Of a stretch of DNA of 64,000 nt, positions 1-9,845 are shown one piece after another. The notes beneath the pieces are model-generated. The model did no database searches, was not told the origin of the DNA, and worked only from the letters and a program-made list of their open reading frames with translations. The position numbers and the translations under genes were made by a program. The stretch spans positions 124,001-188,000 of the forward strand of contig JBGAGO010000002.1 of the NCBI GenBank assembly GCA_044226655.1, written 5' to 3'. The stretch comes from JBEVOS01 sp044226655. GTDB lineage: Bacteria > Pseudomonadota > Alphaproteobacteria > Caulobacterales > Aquidulcibacteraceae. Numbering within the stretch: position 1 is the stretch's first letter; each line of letters begins with the position of its first letter.

Positions 1-1441
<1,441 letters not shown>

Positions 1442-1442
<1 letters not shown>

Positions 1443-2557
1443 CACGCCGCCTCCCGCCGCCGCGCGGCCAGCTTGGCCACCGCCGCGATCGCCGCATCGC
1501 AATCTGCGTCCGTCGAATTCCAGCCGAAGCTCACACGCAGCGCGCTCGACGCCAGCGCATCCGCCACGCCCATCGCCTTCAAGACACGACTGTCGCGCAC
1601 CTTGCCCGAGGAGCAGGCCGCGCCGGAGCTGACGCAAACGCCATCAAGATCGAGCGCGATCACCGCGGTCTCCGCGCGCACGCCAGGCAAGGCAAAGAGC
1701 GAGGTGTTGCGCAGCCGGACGCTCTCACGACCAAAGACAATCGCATCACGCGGCAAGGCGTCTTCGAACGTCGCGCGCAGGACATCGTAGCGGCGACCCG
1801 CCGCCTCAAGACTGCGCGCGGCGATTTCCGCGGCTGCGCCAAATCCCGCGATCGCCGGAACATTCTCCGTGCCCGGCCGCCGCCCGCGCTCCTGGCCGCC
1901 GCCGGCATGAACCGTCTTGAACGGCGCGCCCGGCGCCAAAACCAACGCGCCCGCGCCGGGCGGACCGCCGATCTTGTGGCTGGAGACGACCAAATAGCTC
2001 GCATCCAGATCGCCGATGTCGAGCTTCATGCGGCCGAACGCTTGCGCCGCGTCGACCAGCAGCAGCCCGCCCGCTTCGCGCACCAAAGCCGCCGCGCGCG
2101 CGACGGGCTGCACCACGCCCGTCTCATTGTTGGCCAGCATGAGCGCGACCAGCGCCGGCTTCGGCGCATCGTGCAACAGCGCTTCAAGCGCCGCCACATC
2201 GACCACGCCATCCGCCGTCACCGGCGCAATTTGCGCGCCGCGCAGCGCCGCTTCGCCGAACACCGCATCATGCTCGATGGCCGAGACGATCAGCGAGCGA
2301 GCCTCCGCCGCGGCGAGCGTCAGATGCAGCGCTTCCGTCGCGCCCGAGGTGAAGATCACATTCTCCGCGCGCGCGCCGAGACTTGCGGCCACGCGCTCGC
2401 GCGCATCTTCGAGCAACGCCTTCGCGGCCCGCCCCGCACTGTGAATCGACGAGGCGTTGCCGCCAAGCGTCAAGGCGTGCGCGACCGCCTCGGCCGCTTC
2501 CGGCCGCACGGGCGATCCCGCATTGTGGTCGCAATAGACGAAAGGCGCGCGCGTCAT
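1442..2557 (-). CDS. Class I cysteine desulfurase (IscS/NifS-like)
   Basis: PLP enzyme that takes sulfur from L-cysteine to form a persulfide for Fe-S cluster assembly. The 371-residue product starts at ATG 2557 (MTRAPFVYCDHNAGSP), two bases from the iscR stop; a longer in-frame reading to 2674 would run into iscR and is not used. Visible motifs are the SAIEHDAV histidine that stacks on PLP, SSHKIGGPPGAGALVL with the PLP lysine, and the sulfur-accepting cysteine loop SSGAACSSGKV near residue 310. That loop type places it with IscS/NifS (class I) rather than SufS, although the operon partner is SufB. Whether it is named IscS or a Suf-dedicated NifS paralogue cannot be settled from sequence alone. 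Confidence 0.93.
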
Positions 2558-2558
2558 C

Positions 2559-3005
2559 CTATTCCGCAGCAATCGAAGGCGGCGCGCCGCCGACGCGGCG
2601 CTCGATGATGTCCTCAAGCGTAACCGAGGCCAGAAAGCCATGAATGCGATCGCCCAGCTCAGCCCATAATTCATGGGTGATGCAGCGGCCCTCGCGCCCC
2701 ATGCAGGATTTGGACGAGCCCTCCTTGCAAAGCGTGGCCTTGATGGGCTCGTTCACCGCCAAGATAATGTCGGCCACGACGGTCTCGCGCGAGGGCTTGG
2801 CCAGGCGATAGCCGCCGCCGGGCCCGCGCACGCCCGCCACCAGCCCTGCCCGGCGCATACGGGCGAACAGCTGTTCGAGGTAGGAGAGCGAAATCTGCTG
2901 GCGGCGCGCGATCTCGGCGAGCGGCACGGCGTGCTCATCGCCCCCGTGCAGCGCCAGATCCGCCATCGCCATGACCGCGTATCGGCCTTTCGACGTGAGC
3001 CGCAT
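2559..3005 (-). CDS. iscR: IscR, Rrf2-family Fe-S sensing regulator
   Basis: Rrf2-family winged-helix repressor of Fe-S assembly genes. It has 148 residues, the usual IscR length. The N-terminal half (MRLTSKGRYAVMAMADLALH...) is the DNA-binding domain. The [2Fe-2S] ligand set is present at about residues 92-110 as LCKEGSSKSCMGREGRCITH: three cysteines and the downstream histidine. The spacing (7 and 6 residues between cysteines) is a little longer than in E. coli IscR. It is the first gene of the iscR-desulfurase-sufB operon and probably senses cluster supply and represses the operon through the palindrome at 3063-3084 (inference). Confidence 0.93.
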   Translation of the reverse strand: MRLTSKGRYAVMAMADLALHGGDEHAVPLAEIARRQQISLSYLEQLFARMRRAGLVAGVRGPGGGYRLAKPSRETVVADIILAVNEPIKATLCKEGSSKSCMGREGRCITHELWAELGDRIHGFLASVTLEDIIERRVGGAPPSIAAE

Positions 3006-3062
3006 GCTCGCCCTTCCCGCGCCAATGGCGTCCGCTTACATCGCCATGTTAAGAAGCCTTCG

Positions 3063-3084
3063 ATCTAGGATAACCTAGCTAGAT
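3063..3084. promoter_or_regulatory. Candidate IscR operator
   Basis: Nested dyads lie 58 bases upstream of the iscR start and 49 bases upstream of the divergent hydrolase: CTAGGATAACCTAG (3065-3078), and the outer pair ATCTAG (3063-3068) with CTAGAT (3079-3084). The stretch is A/T-rich in an otherwise GC-rich region. The position between divergent genes and next to an autoregulating Rrf2 gene suggests an IscR site, but I am not matching it to a verified consensus. Confidence 0.4.
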
Positions 3085-3132
3085 GGTCAAGATTTCGCGG
3101 CCGCAAACGCGCGCGTTCATAGGAAAGTGTGG

Positions 3133-3822
3133 ATGGCAGAGGTGATTTTTCCCGGCCCAGCCGGCCGGGTCGAAGGGCGTTACCATGAGCCCCCGCGCGA
3201 CAACGCGCCCATCGCCCTGATCCTGCATGGCCACCCCAGGGCGGGCGGCCAGATGAACGACCGGGTCTCCGTCCAGCTCTACAAGATTTTCGTCGACTAC
3301 GGGTTCGCCGTCCTGCGTTTCAATTTCCGCGGCATCGGCCGCAGCCAGGGCGTGTTCGACAACGGCATGGGCGAACTATCCGACGCCGCCTCGGCGCTCG
3401 ATTATCTGCAGAGCCTCAACCCGACGGCCGAGCAATGCTGGGTCGGCGGCTATTCCTTCGGGGCCTGGGTGGGTTTGCAATTGCTGATGCGGCGGCCCGA
3501 GATCGACGGCTTCCTGGCGATTTCGCCGCCGGCGAACCATTACGATCTCTCGTTCCTCGCGCCCTGCCCCGCCTCGGGCATCATTCTCTACGGCACGCGC
3601 GACAACGTCACGACCGCGTCCGATATGGAGCGCGTCGTCAGCCGCATCCGGACGCAGAAGAACATCAAGGTCGATCATCAGCCGATCGAAGGCGCCAACC
3701 ATTTCTATTTCGGTCCAGGCGAAAAGGATCTGCTGCCCGATCTCGAGAAGAAGGCGCGCGCTTATATCGAAAGGCGCCTGGCCGCACCGCCCCCGCCGCC
3801 GCCGACATCAAGCCGACGTTAG
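3133..3822 (+). CDS. Alpha/beta hydrolase, COG2945-type
   Basis: Small cytosolic alpha/beta hydrolase of 229 residues; substrate unknown. Near the start it has HGHPRAGGQMND (oxyanion region), then the nucleophile elbow GGYSFGAWVG (Ser near residue 112), the acid region YGTRDNVTT and the catalytic His in GANHFYFGPGEKDL. Spacing and motifs fit the 'predicted hydrolase of the alpha/beta superfamily' group. The start ATG 3133 is preceded by AGGAAAG; a GTG two codons earlier would sit on this Shine-Dalgarno sequence. The last dozen residues are proline-rich. It is divergent from iscR and followed 73 bases later by the beta-helix/AAA gene in the same direction. Confidence 0.88.
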   Translation: MAEVIFPGPAGRVEGRYHEPPRDNAPIALILHGHPRAGGQMNDRVSVQLYKIFVDYGFAVLRFNFRGIGRSQGVFDNGMGELSDAASALDYLQSLNPTAEQCWVGGYSFGAWVGLQLLMRRPEIDGFLAISPPANHYDLSFLAPCPASGIILYGTRDNVTTASDMERVVSRIRTQKNIKVDHQPIEGANHFYFGPGEKDLLPDLEKKARAYIERRLAAPPPPPPTSSRR

Positions 3823-3895
3823 CGAGCGCGATCCAGCGTTGACCCGAAATCCCCGCTACGGCTAACTCGCTGTGTTGGGGAAAGAGGGGAACGGC

Positions 3896-6800
3896 ATGAC
3901 GACCGTGCAGGTCTCAAAAGGGATGCTCGCCAAGTACAAGACGGTCGTCTCGGCGCTGCAGCTCAGCGGCGTGACGCGGATCGAGATCGGCTCGGGCGTC
4001 TACAACGAAAACATCGAAGTCTGGGGCGCCGTTGAGATTTGCGGCGCGCCGGGCGCTTCGGCCACCATTCAAGGCGATGTCACGCTGCGCGGTAAGAATG
4101 CGCATGTGAGTGTGCGCGACGTCATCATCGGCGGCTCGCTGCGCATTCAGCAGGGCGCGCATGCCAACGTCACGAATTGTCGGATTCTCTCGCAGATCGT
4201 CATCAGCGACGATGCGCAGGCCAATGTCACGAGTTGCAACGCCCATGGCCAGAAGGCGAGCGGCGCCACGCTCATTCTGATGGAAACGTGCAACGTCAAG
4301 ATCGAAAGCTGCGCCATCGAAAGCCCAACCGGCAACGCCATCTGGATCGGCGATAGCGCCTCCGGTGAGCTGCGCAATGTCACCGCAGCCTCCGATGCCG
4401 AGGATTATCCCGCCATCTACATTCGCGGCCAAACGCGCATCGCCTTCGAGGGCGGGCGCACCTTGCGCACACGCAGCAACAACGTGACGATCGCCGAAAA
4501 CGCGCAGCCGCGCTTTTCGCATTTCACCATCGACAGCCCAAAGATCGGATTTTCCATCCAGGATCAGGCCGCGCCGATCATCGCGGATTGCTCGATCAAC
4601 TCGCTGCTCGAAAACGCCGTCGCAATCTATGGCGCAGCCAAACCCAATTTCATCGATTGCACGATCTCCAGCGCTGGCGGCGACTATTTCACGGCCTATG
4701 CCGGCGGCCAGACGGCGCCCACGTATCGAAACTGCAAAATTTCATCGCTCGACTGCGCCGCGATCTGCGCCAAGGAAGACGCGGTCGCGACCTTCGAAAA
4801 GTGCGAGATTCGCAGCCGCACCTCCTGCACGCGCGTCGAAGACCGTGGCCATCTGCTGCTGCGCGGCTGCGATCTGGCCAGCGCCAAGAGCAATGGCGTG
4901 TTCGTGGCGGCGGGCCGGCTGACCATGGAAGGCGGCGTGGTCAGCGGCAGCGGCGATAGCTCTCCCGGCATCGGCCTTACCGGCGAAGGCGAAGCGCAGT
5001 TCCGCAATGTCACCGTGCGCGATTGTTCGAGCGGCGTGCGCGTGAGCGGACGCACCTTCCCGAAATTCGAGCGCTGCACGGTGACGTCCAACAAGGATGT
5101 CGGCGTCGCCGTGGACGAAGGAGCCGATCCAACGTTCACGGAATGCACGATCGAGAACAATGGCGCGGAGGGCATCTACGTCGACACCGACGGCGCCGGC
5201 ACGTTCGAGCGTTGCCTCGTGCGCGGCAATGGCGGCTCCAAGCAGATCGTCCTGGCCGAGGGCGTCTTCACGCGCTTGAAAGACACCAACGAACAAGCGC
5301 GCTCCGTCGGCAGGCCCGAAGAAAAGCCCCCGGCCCCGCCGGCCGAGCCTGTGAGCGAAGCCGGCGATAGCGCGCTCGCCGAGGCCATGAAGGAACTCGA
5401 CGCGCTGGTCGGCCTCAACAAGGTCAAGGAAGCGGTGCGCGATCTGGCGGCCATGGTCGAATTCTCGGCGCAGCGCGCCAAGATGGGCATGTCGAACACC
5501 GCCGCGCCCACCATGCACGCCGTCTATCTCGGCAATCCAGGCACGGGCAAAACCACCGTTGCGCGCCTCATGGGCCGCATTCTGCGCGCGCTCGGCGTGT
5601 TGGAGAAAGGCCACGTCATCGAGGTCGATCGCGCCAAGCTTGTCAGCCCCTATATCGGCGAGACCGCGCAGAAAACCGCGGCGGCGATCGAAAGCGCCAT
5701 GGGCGGCGTGCTGTTCATCGATGAAGCCTATTCGCTCGCCAAGGGCGAAGGCGGACGCGACTATGGGCAAGAAGCCATCGATACGCTGGTGAAGGCGATG
5801 GAAGACCGGCGCCGCGATTTCGTCGTCATCGTCGCCGGCTATCCGAAGAACATGCTCGATTTTCTCGGCGCCAATCCCGGCCTCAAGGATCGCTTCGGCT
5901 ACGAATTCCAATTCGAGGATTATACGCCCGACGATCTGATGCAGATCATGCGCGCGACGCTGACGCAAACCGGCTTCACGCTTGACGAGGCCGCCGCCCG
6001 GCTGGCGCATGAGGAACTCGAAAGCCTCTACGCGCAGCGCGACGCCTCCTATTCCAACGCGCGCATCGTGCGCAATTGGTCTGAACGGGCGCCGATCAAC
6101 CTCGCCAAGCGCGTCGTTTCCGTGCCGGCCGCGGAGCGCACGCCGCAATTGATGTCCGAACTGACGGCGGCCGATTTTGCGCCGCTCATGCGCTTCGCGA
6201 CGGGCCTGCGCGGCTCGGAGCCGGTCGATGTCGTGTTGCGCGATCTCGATGCGCTCGTCGGGCTCGACAGCGTCAAGCAAGGCGTGCGCGGCCTGATCGA
6301 CGTCATTCAATTCGCCAAGGCGCGCCGCGACGCGGGCCTTGAAAGCATCGATCTGCCGACGCTACACGCCGTCTATGATGGCGCGCCCGGCACCGGCAAG
6401 ACGACCGTCGCGCGCCTCATGGGCCGCGTTCTCAAATCACTTGGCGTGCTCGAACGCGGCCACGTGATCGAGGTCGATCGCTCCGGCCTGGTCGCCGGTT
6501 ATGTTGGCCAGACCGCGCCGAAAGTGATGCAAGCCGTGGAGCAGGCCATGGGCGGCGTGCTCTTCATCGATGAAGCCTATGCGCTGACCAATGGCGCGGG
6601 TACGGGCCATGATTTCGGCCAGGAAGCCATCGACACGCTGATGAAGGCGATGGAGGACCGGCGCGGACGCCTGGTCGTAATCGCGGCCGGCTATCCGGCC
6701 GAAATGGATCGCTTCCTCGACGCCAATCCGGGTCTGCGCGACCGCTTCGCCAATCGCTTTCATTTCGCCAATTACGCGCCGCCCGATCTCATCCGCGTGC

Positions 6801-7072
6801 TCGACAAGATGGCGCGCGATCAAGGGTTGGTTTTGGCCGATGGCGTCGGCGCGCAACTTGAAGCCGCGATCGCCGCGTCGGGCGTCGCGCAAAGCCCGGA
6901 TTTCTCGAACGCGCGTTGGATTCGAAACCGTCTCGATCGCGCCAAGGGCGTGCTCGCCCAGCGCGTCCGCGCGCAGGGTCTGAACGACGCCGCCTCGCTA
7001 TCGACGCTCACCGTGGAAGATTTCTCGGACATTCTGAGCGCGGCGGCGCCGGGCGGTTTGGCCGCGAATTAG
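3896..7072 (+). CDS. Right-handed beta-helix / tandem CbbX-type AAA+ ATPase fusion protein
   Basis: Protein of 1058 residues starting at ATG 3896 (GAGGGG seven bases ahead). No signal peptide or membrane segment, so cytosolic. Residues about 15-465 are repeats of a right-handed parallel beta-helix (pectate-lyase/NosD-like fold) with a cysteine recurring about every 23 residues (VTNC, ADC, IDC, RNC, EKC, RGC, TEC, ERC). A proline-rich linker (about 470-495) leads to two AAA+ domains of the CbxX/SpoVK family, at about 500-760 and 785-1040. Walker A: GNPGTGKTT near 545 and GAPGTGKTT near 831. Walker B: VLFIDEAYSL and VLFIDEAYAL. Arginine region: NPGLKDRF and NPGLRDRF. All catalytic elements are intact in both, so two active ATPase modules are predicted. 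CbbX relatives remodel other proteins; the target here is unknown, and the beta-helix may be the targeting or binding part (inference). Confidence 0.9.
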   Translation: MTTVQVSKGMLAKYKTVVSALQLSGVTRIEIGSGVYNENIEVWGAVEICGAPGASATIQGDVTLRGKNAHVSVRDVIIGGSLRIQQGAHANVTNCRILSQIVISDDAQANVTSCNAHGQKASGATLILMETCNVKIESCAIESPTGNAIWIGDSASGELRNVTAASDAEDYPAIYIRGQTRIAFEGGRTLRTRSNNVTIAENAQPRFSHFTIDSPKIGFSIQDQAAPIIADCSINSLLENAVAIYGAAKPNFIDCTISSAGGDYFTAYAGGQTAPTYRNCKISSLDCAAICAKEDAVATFEKCEIRSRTSCTRVEDRGHLLLRGCDLASAKSNGVFVAAGRLTMEGGVVSGSGDSSPGIGLTGEGEAQFRNVTVRDCSSGVRVSGRTFPKFERCTVTSNKDVGVAVDEGADPTFTECTIENNGAEGIYVDTDGAGTFERCLVRGNGGSKQIVLAEGVFTRLKDTNEQARSVGRPEEKPPAPPAEPVSEAGDSALAEAMKELDALVGLNKVKEAVRDLAAMVEFSAQRAKMGMSNTAAPTMHAVYLGNPGTGKTTVARLMGRILRALGVLEKGHVIEVDRAKLVSPYIGETAQKTAAAIESAMGGVLFIDEAYSLAKGEGGRDYGQEAIDTLVKAMEDRRRDFVVIVAGYPKNMLDFLGANPGLKDRFGYEFQFEDYTPDDLMQIMRATLTQTGFTLDEAAARLAHEELESLYAQRDASYSNARIVRNWSERAPINLAKRVVSVPAAERTPQLMSELTAADFAPLMRFATGLRGSEPVDVVLRDLDALVGLDSVKQGVRGLIDVIQFAKARRDAGLESIDLPTLHAVYDGAPGTGKTTVARLMGRVLKSLGVLERGHVIEVDRSGLVAGYVGQTAPKVMQAVEQAMGGVLFIDEAYALTNGAGTGHDFGQEAIDTLMKAMEDRRGRLVVIAAGYPAEMDRFLDANPGLRDRFANRFHFANYAPPDLIRVLDKMARDQGLVLADGVGAQLEAAIAASGVAQSPDFSNARWIRNRLDRAKGVLAQRVRAQGLNDAASLSTLTVEDFSDILSAAAPGGLAAN

Positions 7073-7126
7073 GCATTCGTCGCGCCGCCATCGCCAGGAG
7101 CGGTCGGACATGACAGATTTCGCGCC

Positions 7127-8401
7127 ATGCTGCGCCGTCTGCTCCTGATCGTCCCGCTCACGCTGCTCGCGCTGATCGCCTGGACCGCGGGCGTGGGGTT
7201 CGCCGCGTTCAACGGCTGGACGCGCACGCCGATCGCGCCGCGCGGCGACAGCGACGCGTTCCTTTCCGCCATCAGCGCCAAACTCGACCGTGAAAATCCG
7301 GGCGATGGCGTCATCGCGCTGGTCGAAAGCGGCCGCATCACGGGTCTTCATGTGCAAGCGCGGGGCGGACGGCTCGATGGCGACAGCCTCTTTCAGATCG
7401 CCTCGCTCAGCAAATGGGTCACGGCCTGGGGCGTGCTGCATCTGGCCGACGAGGGCCGCATCGATCTCGACGCACCGATCTCGCGCTATGTGAAACGCTG
7501 GAGCCTGCCGGCGAGCCCCTACAATGACGAGGTCACCATCCGCCGCCTGCTCAGCCATTCCGCGGGCTTCACCGACGACCTTGGCTATCGCGGCTTTGCG
7601 CCGGGCGAGACGCCGCAGACGCTCGAACAATCGCTCACGCAGGCCAGCGATGCGATGCCGGGGCGCGATGGGCGCGTGCGCGTCGGCGTCCGCCCCGGCG
7701 GGGAATGGCGCTATTCCGGCGGCGGCTACACCTTGCTGCAATTGATGATCGAAGACGTCACGGGCGAACCGTTTAACGCCTATATGCGCCGCGCGATGCT
7801 GGCGCCGCTCGGCATGACCGGCTCCACCTTTGTGCTCGACGATGCGACCCGGCCGCACGTCGCGCCGTTCTTCGGCGAAGATGGGCACGCCGCGACGCAT
7901 TACACGTTCACCGCGCTCGCCGCCGCTTCGCTCTACACGTCCGCCAACGACCTTGCGCGCTTCCTCGCCGCGCAATGCGCCGGCCCCAACGGCGAGGCGC
8001 CCGGCCGCGGCGTGCTCAAGCCTGAAACGCTGCGCATGATGCGCCAGACGGCGTCGCGCAAATTCGGCTTCCCGATCTGGGGACTGGGCCTCGTGCGCTA
8101 TGCGCCGACGGCGTCGGGGGACGTGATCATCGGCCATGAGGGCGGCAATTATCCCGCGATCAACACCACCGCGCGCGTGGATCCGAGCACGTGCGACGGC
8201 TTCATCGCTCTCGAAACCGGCTCCGTCACCGAAGCCAGCACGCTCGGCGATGAATGGGTGATTTGGAGGAACACGCGCATCGGCCTGCCTGTCTTCGCCG
8301 ACTCGCTCAAAGCCTATCTGCCACCCTTTTTCGTCGGCTGGGCTTTCATCTTGATCGGCGCGCTCGCGGCGCTGTTCCTCTGGCGGCCGCGGCGCGCCTA
8401 G
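7127..8401 (+). CDS. Membrane-anchored serine hydrolase, beta-lactamase class C family
   Basis: 424-residue penicillin-binding-protein-like serine hydrolase. An N-terminal hydrophobic segment (residues about 1-27, LLIVPLTLLALIAWTAGVGF) is a signal anchor, and a second one lies at the very C-terminus (FFVGWAFILIGALAALFLW). The catalytic domain faces the periplasm by inference. Active-site motifs: SLSK (SxxK, near residue 93) and YSGGGY (YxN equivalent, near 202). The EstB/AmpC-like family includes esterases, peptidases and beta-lactamases, so the substrate is open. It starts 54 bases after the AAA gene and its stop overlaps that of the convergent lpd by 4 bases. Confidence 0.88.
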   Translation: MLRRLLLIVPLTLLALIAWTAGVGFAAFNGWTRTPIAPRGDSDAFLSAISAKLDRENPGDGVIALVESGRITGLHVQARGGRLDGDSLFQIASLSKWVTAWGVLHLADEGRIDLDAPISRYVKRWSLPASPYNDEVTIRRLLSHSAGFTDDLGYRGFAPGETPQTLEQSLTQASDAMPGRDGRVRVGVRPGGEWRYSGGGYTLLQLMIEDVTGEPFNAYMRRAMLAPLGMTGSTFVLDDATRPHVAPFFGEDGHAATHYTFTALAAASLYTSANDLARFLAAQCAGPNGEAPGRGVLKPETLRMMRQTASRKFGFPIWGLGLVRYAPTASGDVIIGHEGGNYPAINTTARVDPSTCDGFIALETGSVTEASTLGDEWVIWRNTRIGLPVFADSLKAYLPPFFVGWAFILIGALAALFLWRPRRA

Positions 8402-9777
8402 ATGTGCAGCGCGCGGCCATAGGCGTCGAGCACGCTTTCATGCATCATCTCGCCCAGCGTCGGATGCGGGAAGATCGTTTCCATGAGCTCGGCTTCCGTC
8501 AGCTCGCCCGTCATCGCGATGACGAAGCCCTGCACCAGCTCCGTCACCTCCGCGCCGACCAGATGCGCGCCCAGCAATTCGCCGCTCTGCGCGTCGAAAA
8601 TCGTTTTCACGAAGCCCTGATCCTCGCCGAGCGCGATCGCCTTGCCATTGCCCGCGAACGGAAAACGCCCAATGCGCAATTCGCGCCCCGTCTCCTTGGC
8701 GCGCGCTTCGGTCAGCCCCACGCTCGCCACTTGCGGATGCGAATAGGTGCAGCCCGGCACGCGCTCTTTCACCAGCGGATGAGGATCAAGCCCCGCCATC
8801 TTCTCCACGCACACGACGCCTTCATGCATGGCCTTGTGCGCCAGCCAGGGCGGTCCTGTGACATCGCCGATGGCGTAAACGCCCGCGACATTGGTCGCGC
8901 CGAAACCGTCTGTGACGATATGCGTCTTCTCGACGGCGACGCCCAACGTTTCGAGCCCCAGCCCTTCGACATTGCCGACGATGCCGACCGCGACAATGGC
9001 GTGGCTGGCGGAGAGACGCTCTTCCTTGCCGTCGGATGCGACGACAGCCTCAACGCCGTCGCCGCTGCGCTTAAGGCTTTTGGCTTCCGTTGACGTGCGG
9101 ATCGCGATGCCGTCGCGCGCGAACCGCTTCTGCGCGAACGCGGACACCTCCGCATCCTCCACCGGCAAAATCCGATCCAGCACTTCGATCACCGTCACCT
9201 TCACGCCGAAGGCGGCGTAGAAGCTGGCGAATTCCATGCCGATCGCGCCCGAGCCGAACACGATGAGGCTTTCAGGCCATTCCGGCGGCGTCATCGCGTC
9301 GCGATAGGTCCAGATGCGCTGGCCATCGGCCTTGAGGCCGGCGGCGGGAATTTCGCGCGCGCGCGCGCCCGTGGCCACGATCACGCGCTTGGCCTCATGC
9401 GTCGCATCGCCGAGCCGGACGCGCGGGCCGGCCTCCAGCACGGCCTCGCCCTGGATCACGTCGATCTTGTGCTTCTTCATCAGGAACTGAACGCCGCGCT
9501 CCATGCGCGCGGCCACTTTGCGCGAGCGTTCAACCACAGCGGCCCGGTCGAAACGCACGCCGTCGGCCGAAAGGCCGTACTCGTTCGCATGCGTCATCGC
9601 GCGATAGACATCGGCCGAGCGCAGCAACGCCTTCGTGGGAATGCAGCCCCAATTGAGACAAATCCCGCCGAGCCGCTCCCGCTCAACGATCGCCGTCTTC
9701 ATGCCGAGCTGCGCCGCGCGGATCGCCGCGACATAGCCGCCGGGCCCAGAACCGATGACGATGAGATCGTAGGTCAT
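8398..9777 (-). CDS. lpd: Dihydrolipoyl dehydrogenase (E3)
   Basis: FAD-dependent E3 subunit that reoxidises dihydrolipoamide of 2-oxoacid dehydrogenases with NAD+. 459 residues, standard length. N-terminal FAD motif IGSGPGGYVAAIRAAQLG, redox-active disulfide GGICLNWGCIPTKAL (CxxxxC near residues 40-45), second Rossmann motif IVFGSGAIGMEFASFYAAFG for NAD, and the C-terminal catalytic histidine in FPHPTLGEMMHE. Last gene of the pdh operon, separated from pdhC by a 68-base gap that holds an inverted repeat. It may also serve 2-oxoglutarate dehydrogenase or glycine cleavage if no other E3 exists. Confidence 0.96.
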   Translation of the reverse strand: MTYDLIVIGSGPGGYVAAIRAAQLGMKTAIVERERLGGICLNWGCIPTKALLRSADVYRAMTHANEYGLSADGVRFDRAAVVERSRKVAARMERGVQFLMKKHKIDVIQGEAVLEAGPRVRLGDATHEAKRVIVATGARAREIPAAGLKADGQRIWTYRDAMTPPEWPESLIVFGSGAIGMEFASFYAAFGVKVTVIEVLDRILPVEDAEVSAFAQKRFARDGIAIRTSTEAKSLKRSGDGVEAVVASDGKEERLSASHAIVAVGIVGNVEGLGLETLGVAVEKTHIVTDGFGATNVAGVYAIGDVTGPPWLAHKAMHEGVVCVEKMAGLDPHPLVKERVPGCTYSHPQVASVGLTEARAKETGRELRIGRFPFAGNGKAIALGEDQGFVKTIFDAQSGELLGAHLVGAEVTELVQGFVIAMTGELTEAELMETIFPHPTLGEMMHESVLDAYGRALHI

Positions 9778-9787
9778 ACGCCTTCAT

Positions 9788-9842
9788 GTACCGCCGGCTT
9801 CTAGCCGGCAAGGACACGCTGCCGGCTAGAAGCCGGCGGTAC
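9788..9842. repeat. Intergenic palindromic repeat, copy 1 (pdhC-lpd gap)
   Basis: Perfect 23-base inverted repeat: arm 9788-9810 (GTACCGCCGGCTTCTAGCC...) and arm 9820-9842, spacer 9811-9819. Same family as the copies at 20901-20993 and 28075-28126. It fills nearly the whole gap between pdhC and lpd and would fold as a strong hairpin in the operon mRNA, so it could act as an mRNA stability element or attenuator of lpd expression. Confidence 0.92.
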
Positions 9843-9845
9843 GCA

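Noticed and set aside
4742..6310. 522-codon minus-strand frame opposite the beta-helix/AAA gene
   Set aside because: Arg/His-rich shadow frame without known motifs.
9788..9842. CRISPR-like or classical terminator reading of the palindrome
   Set aside because: Single inverted pair, no spacer array and no T-run; the same sequence occurs at two distant places, so it is a dispersed repeat.
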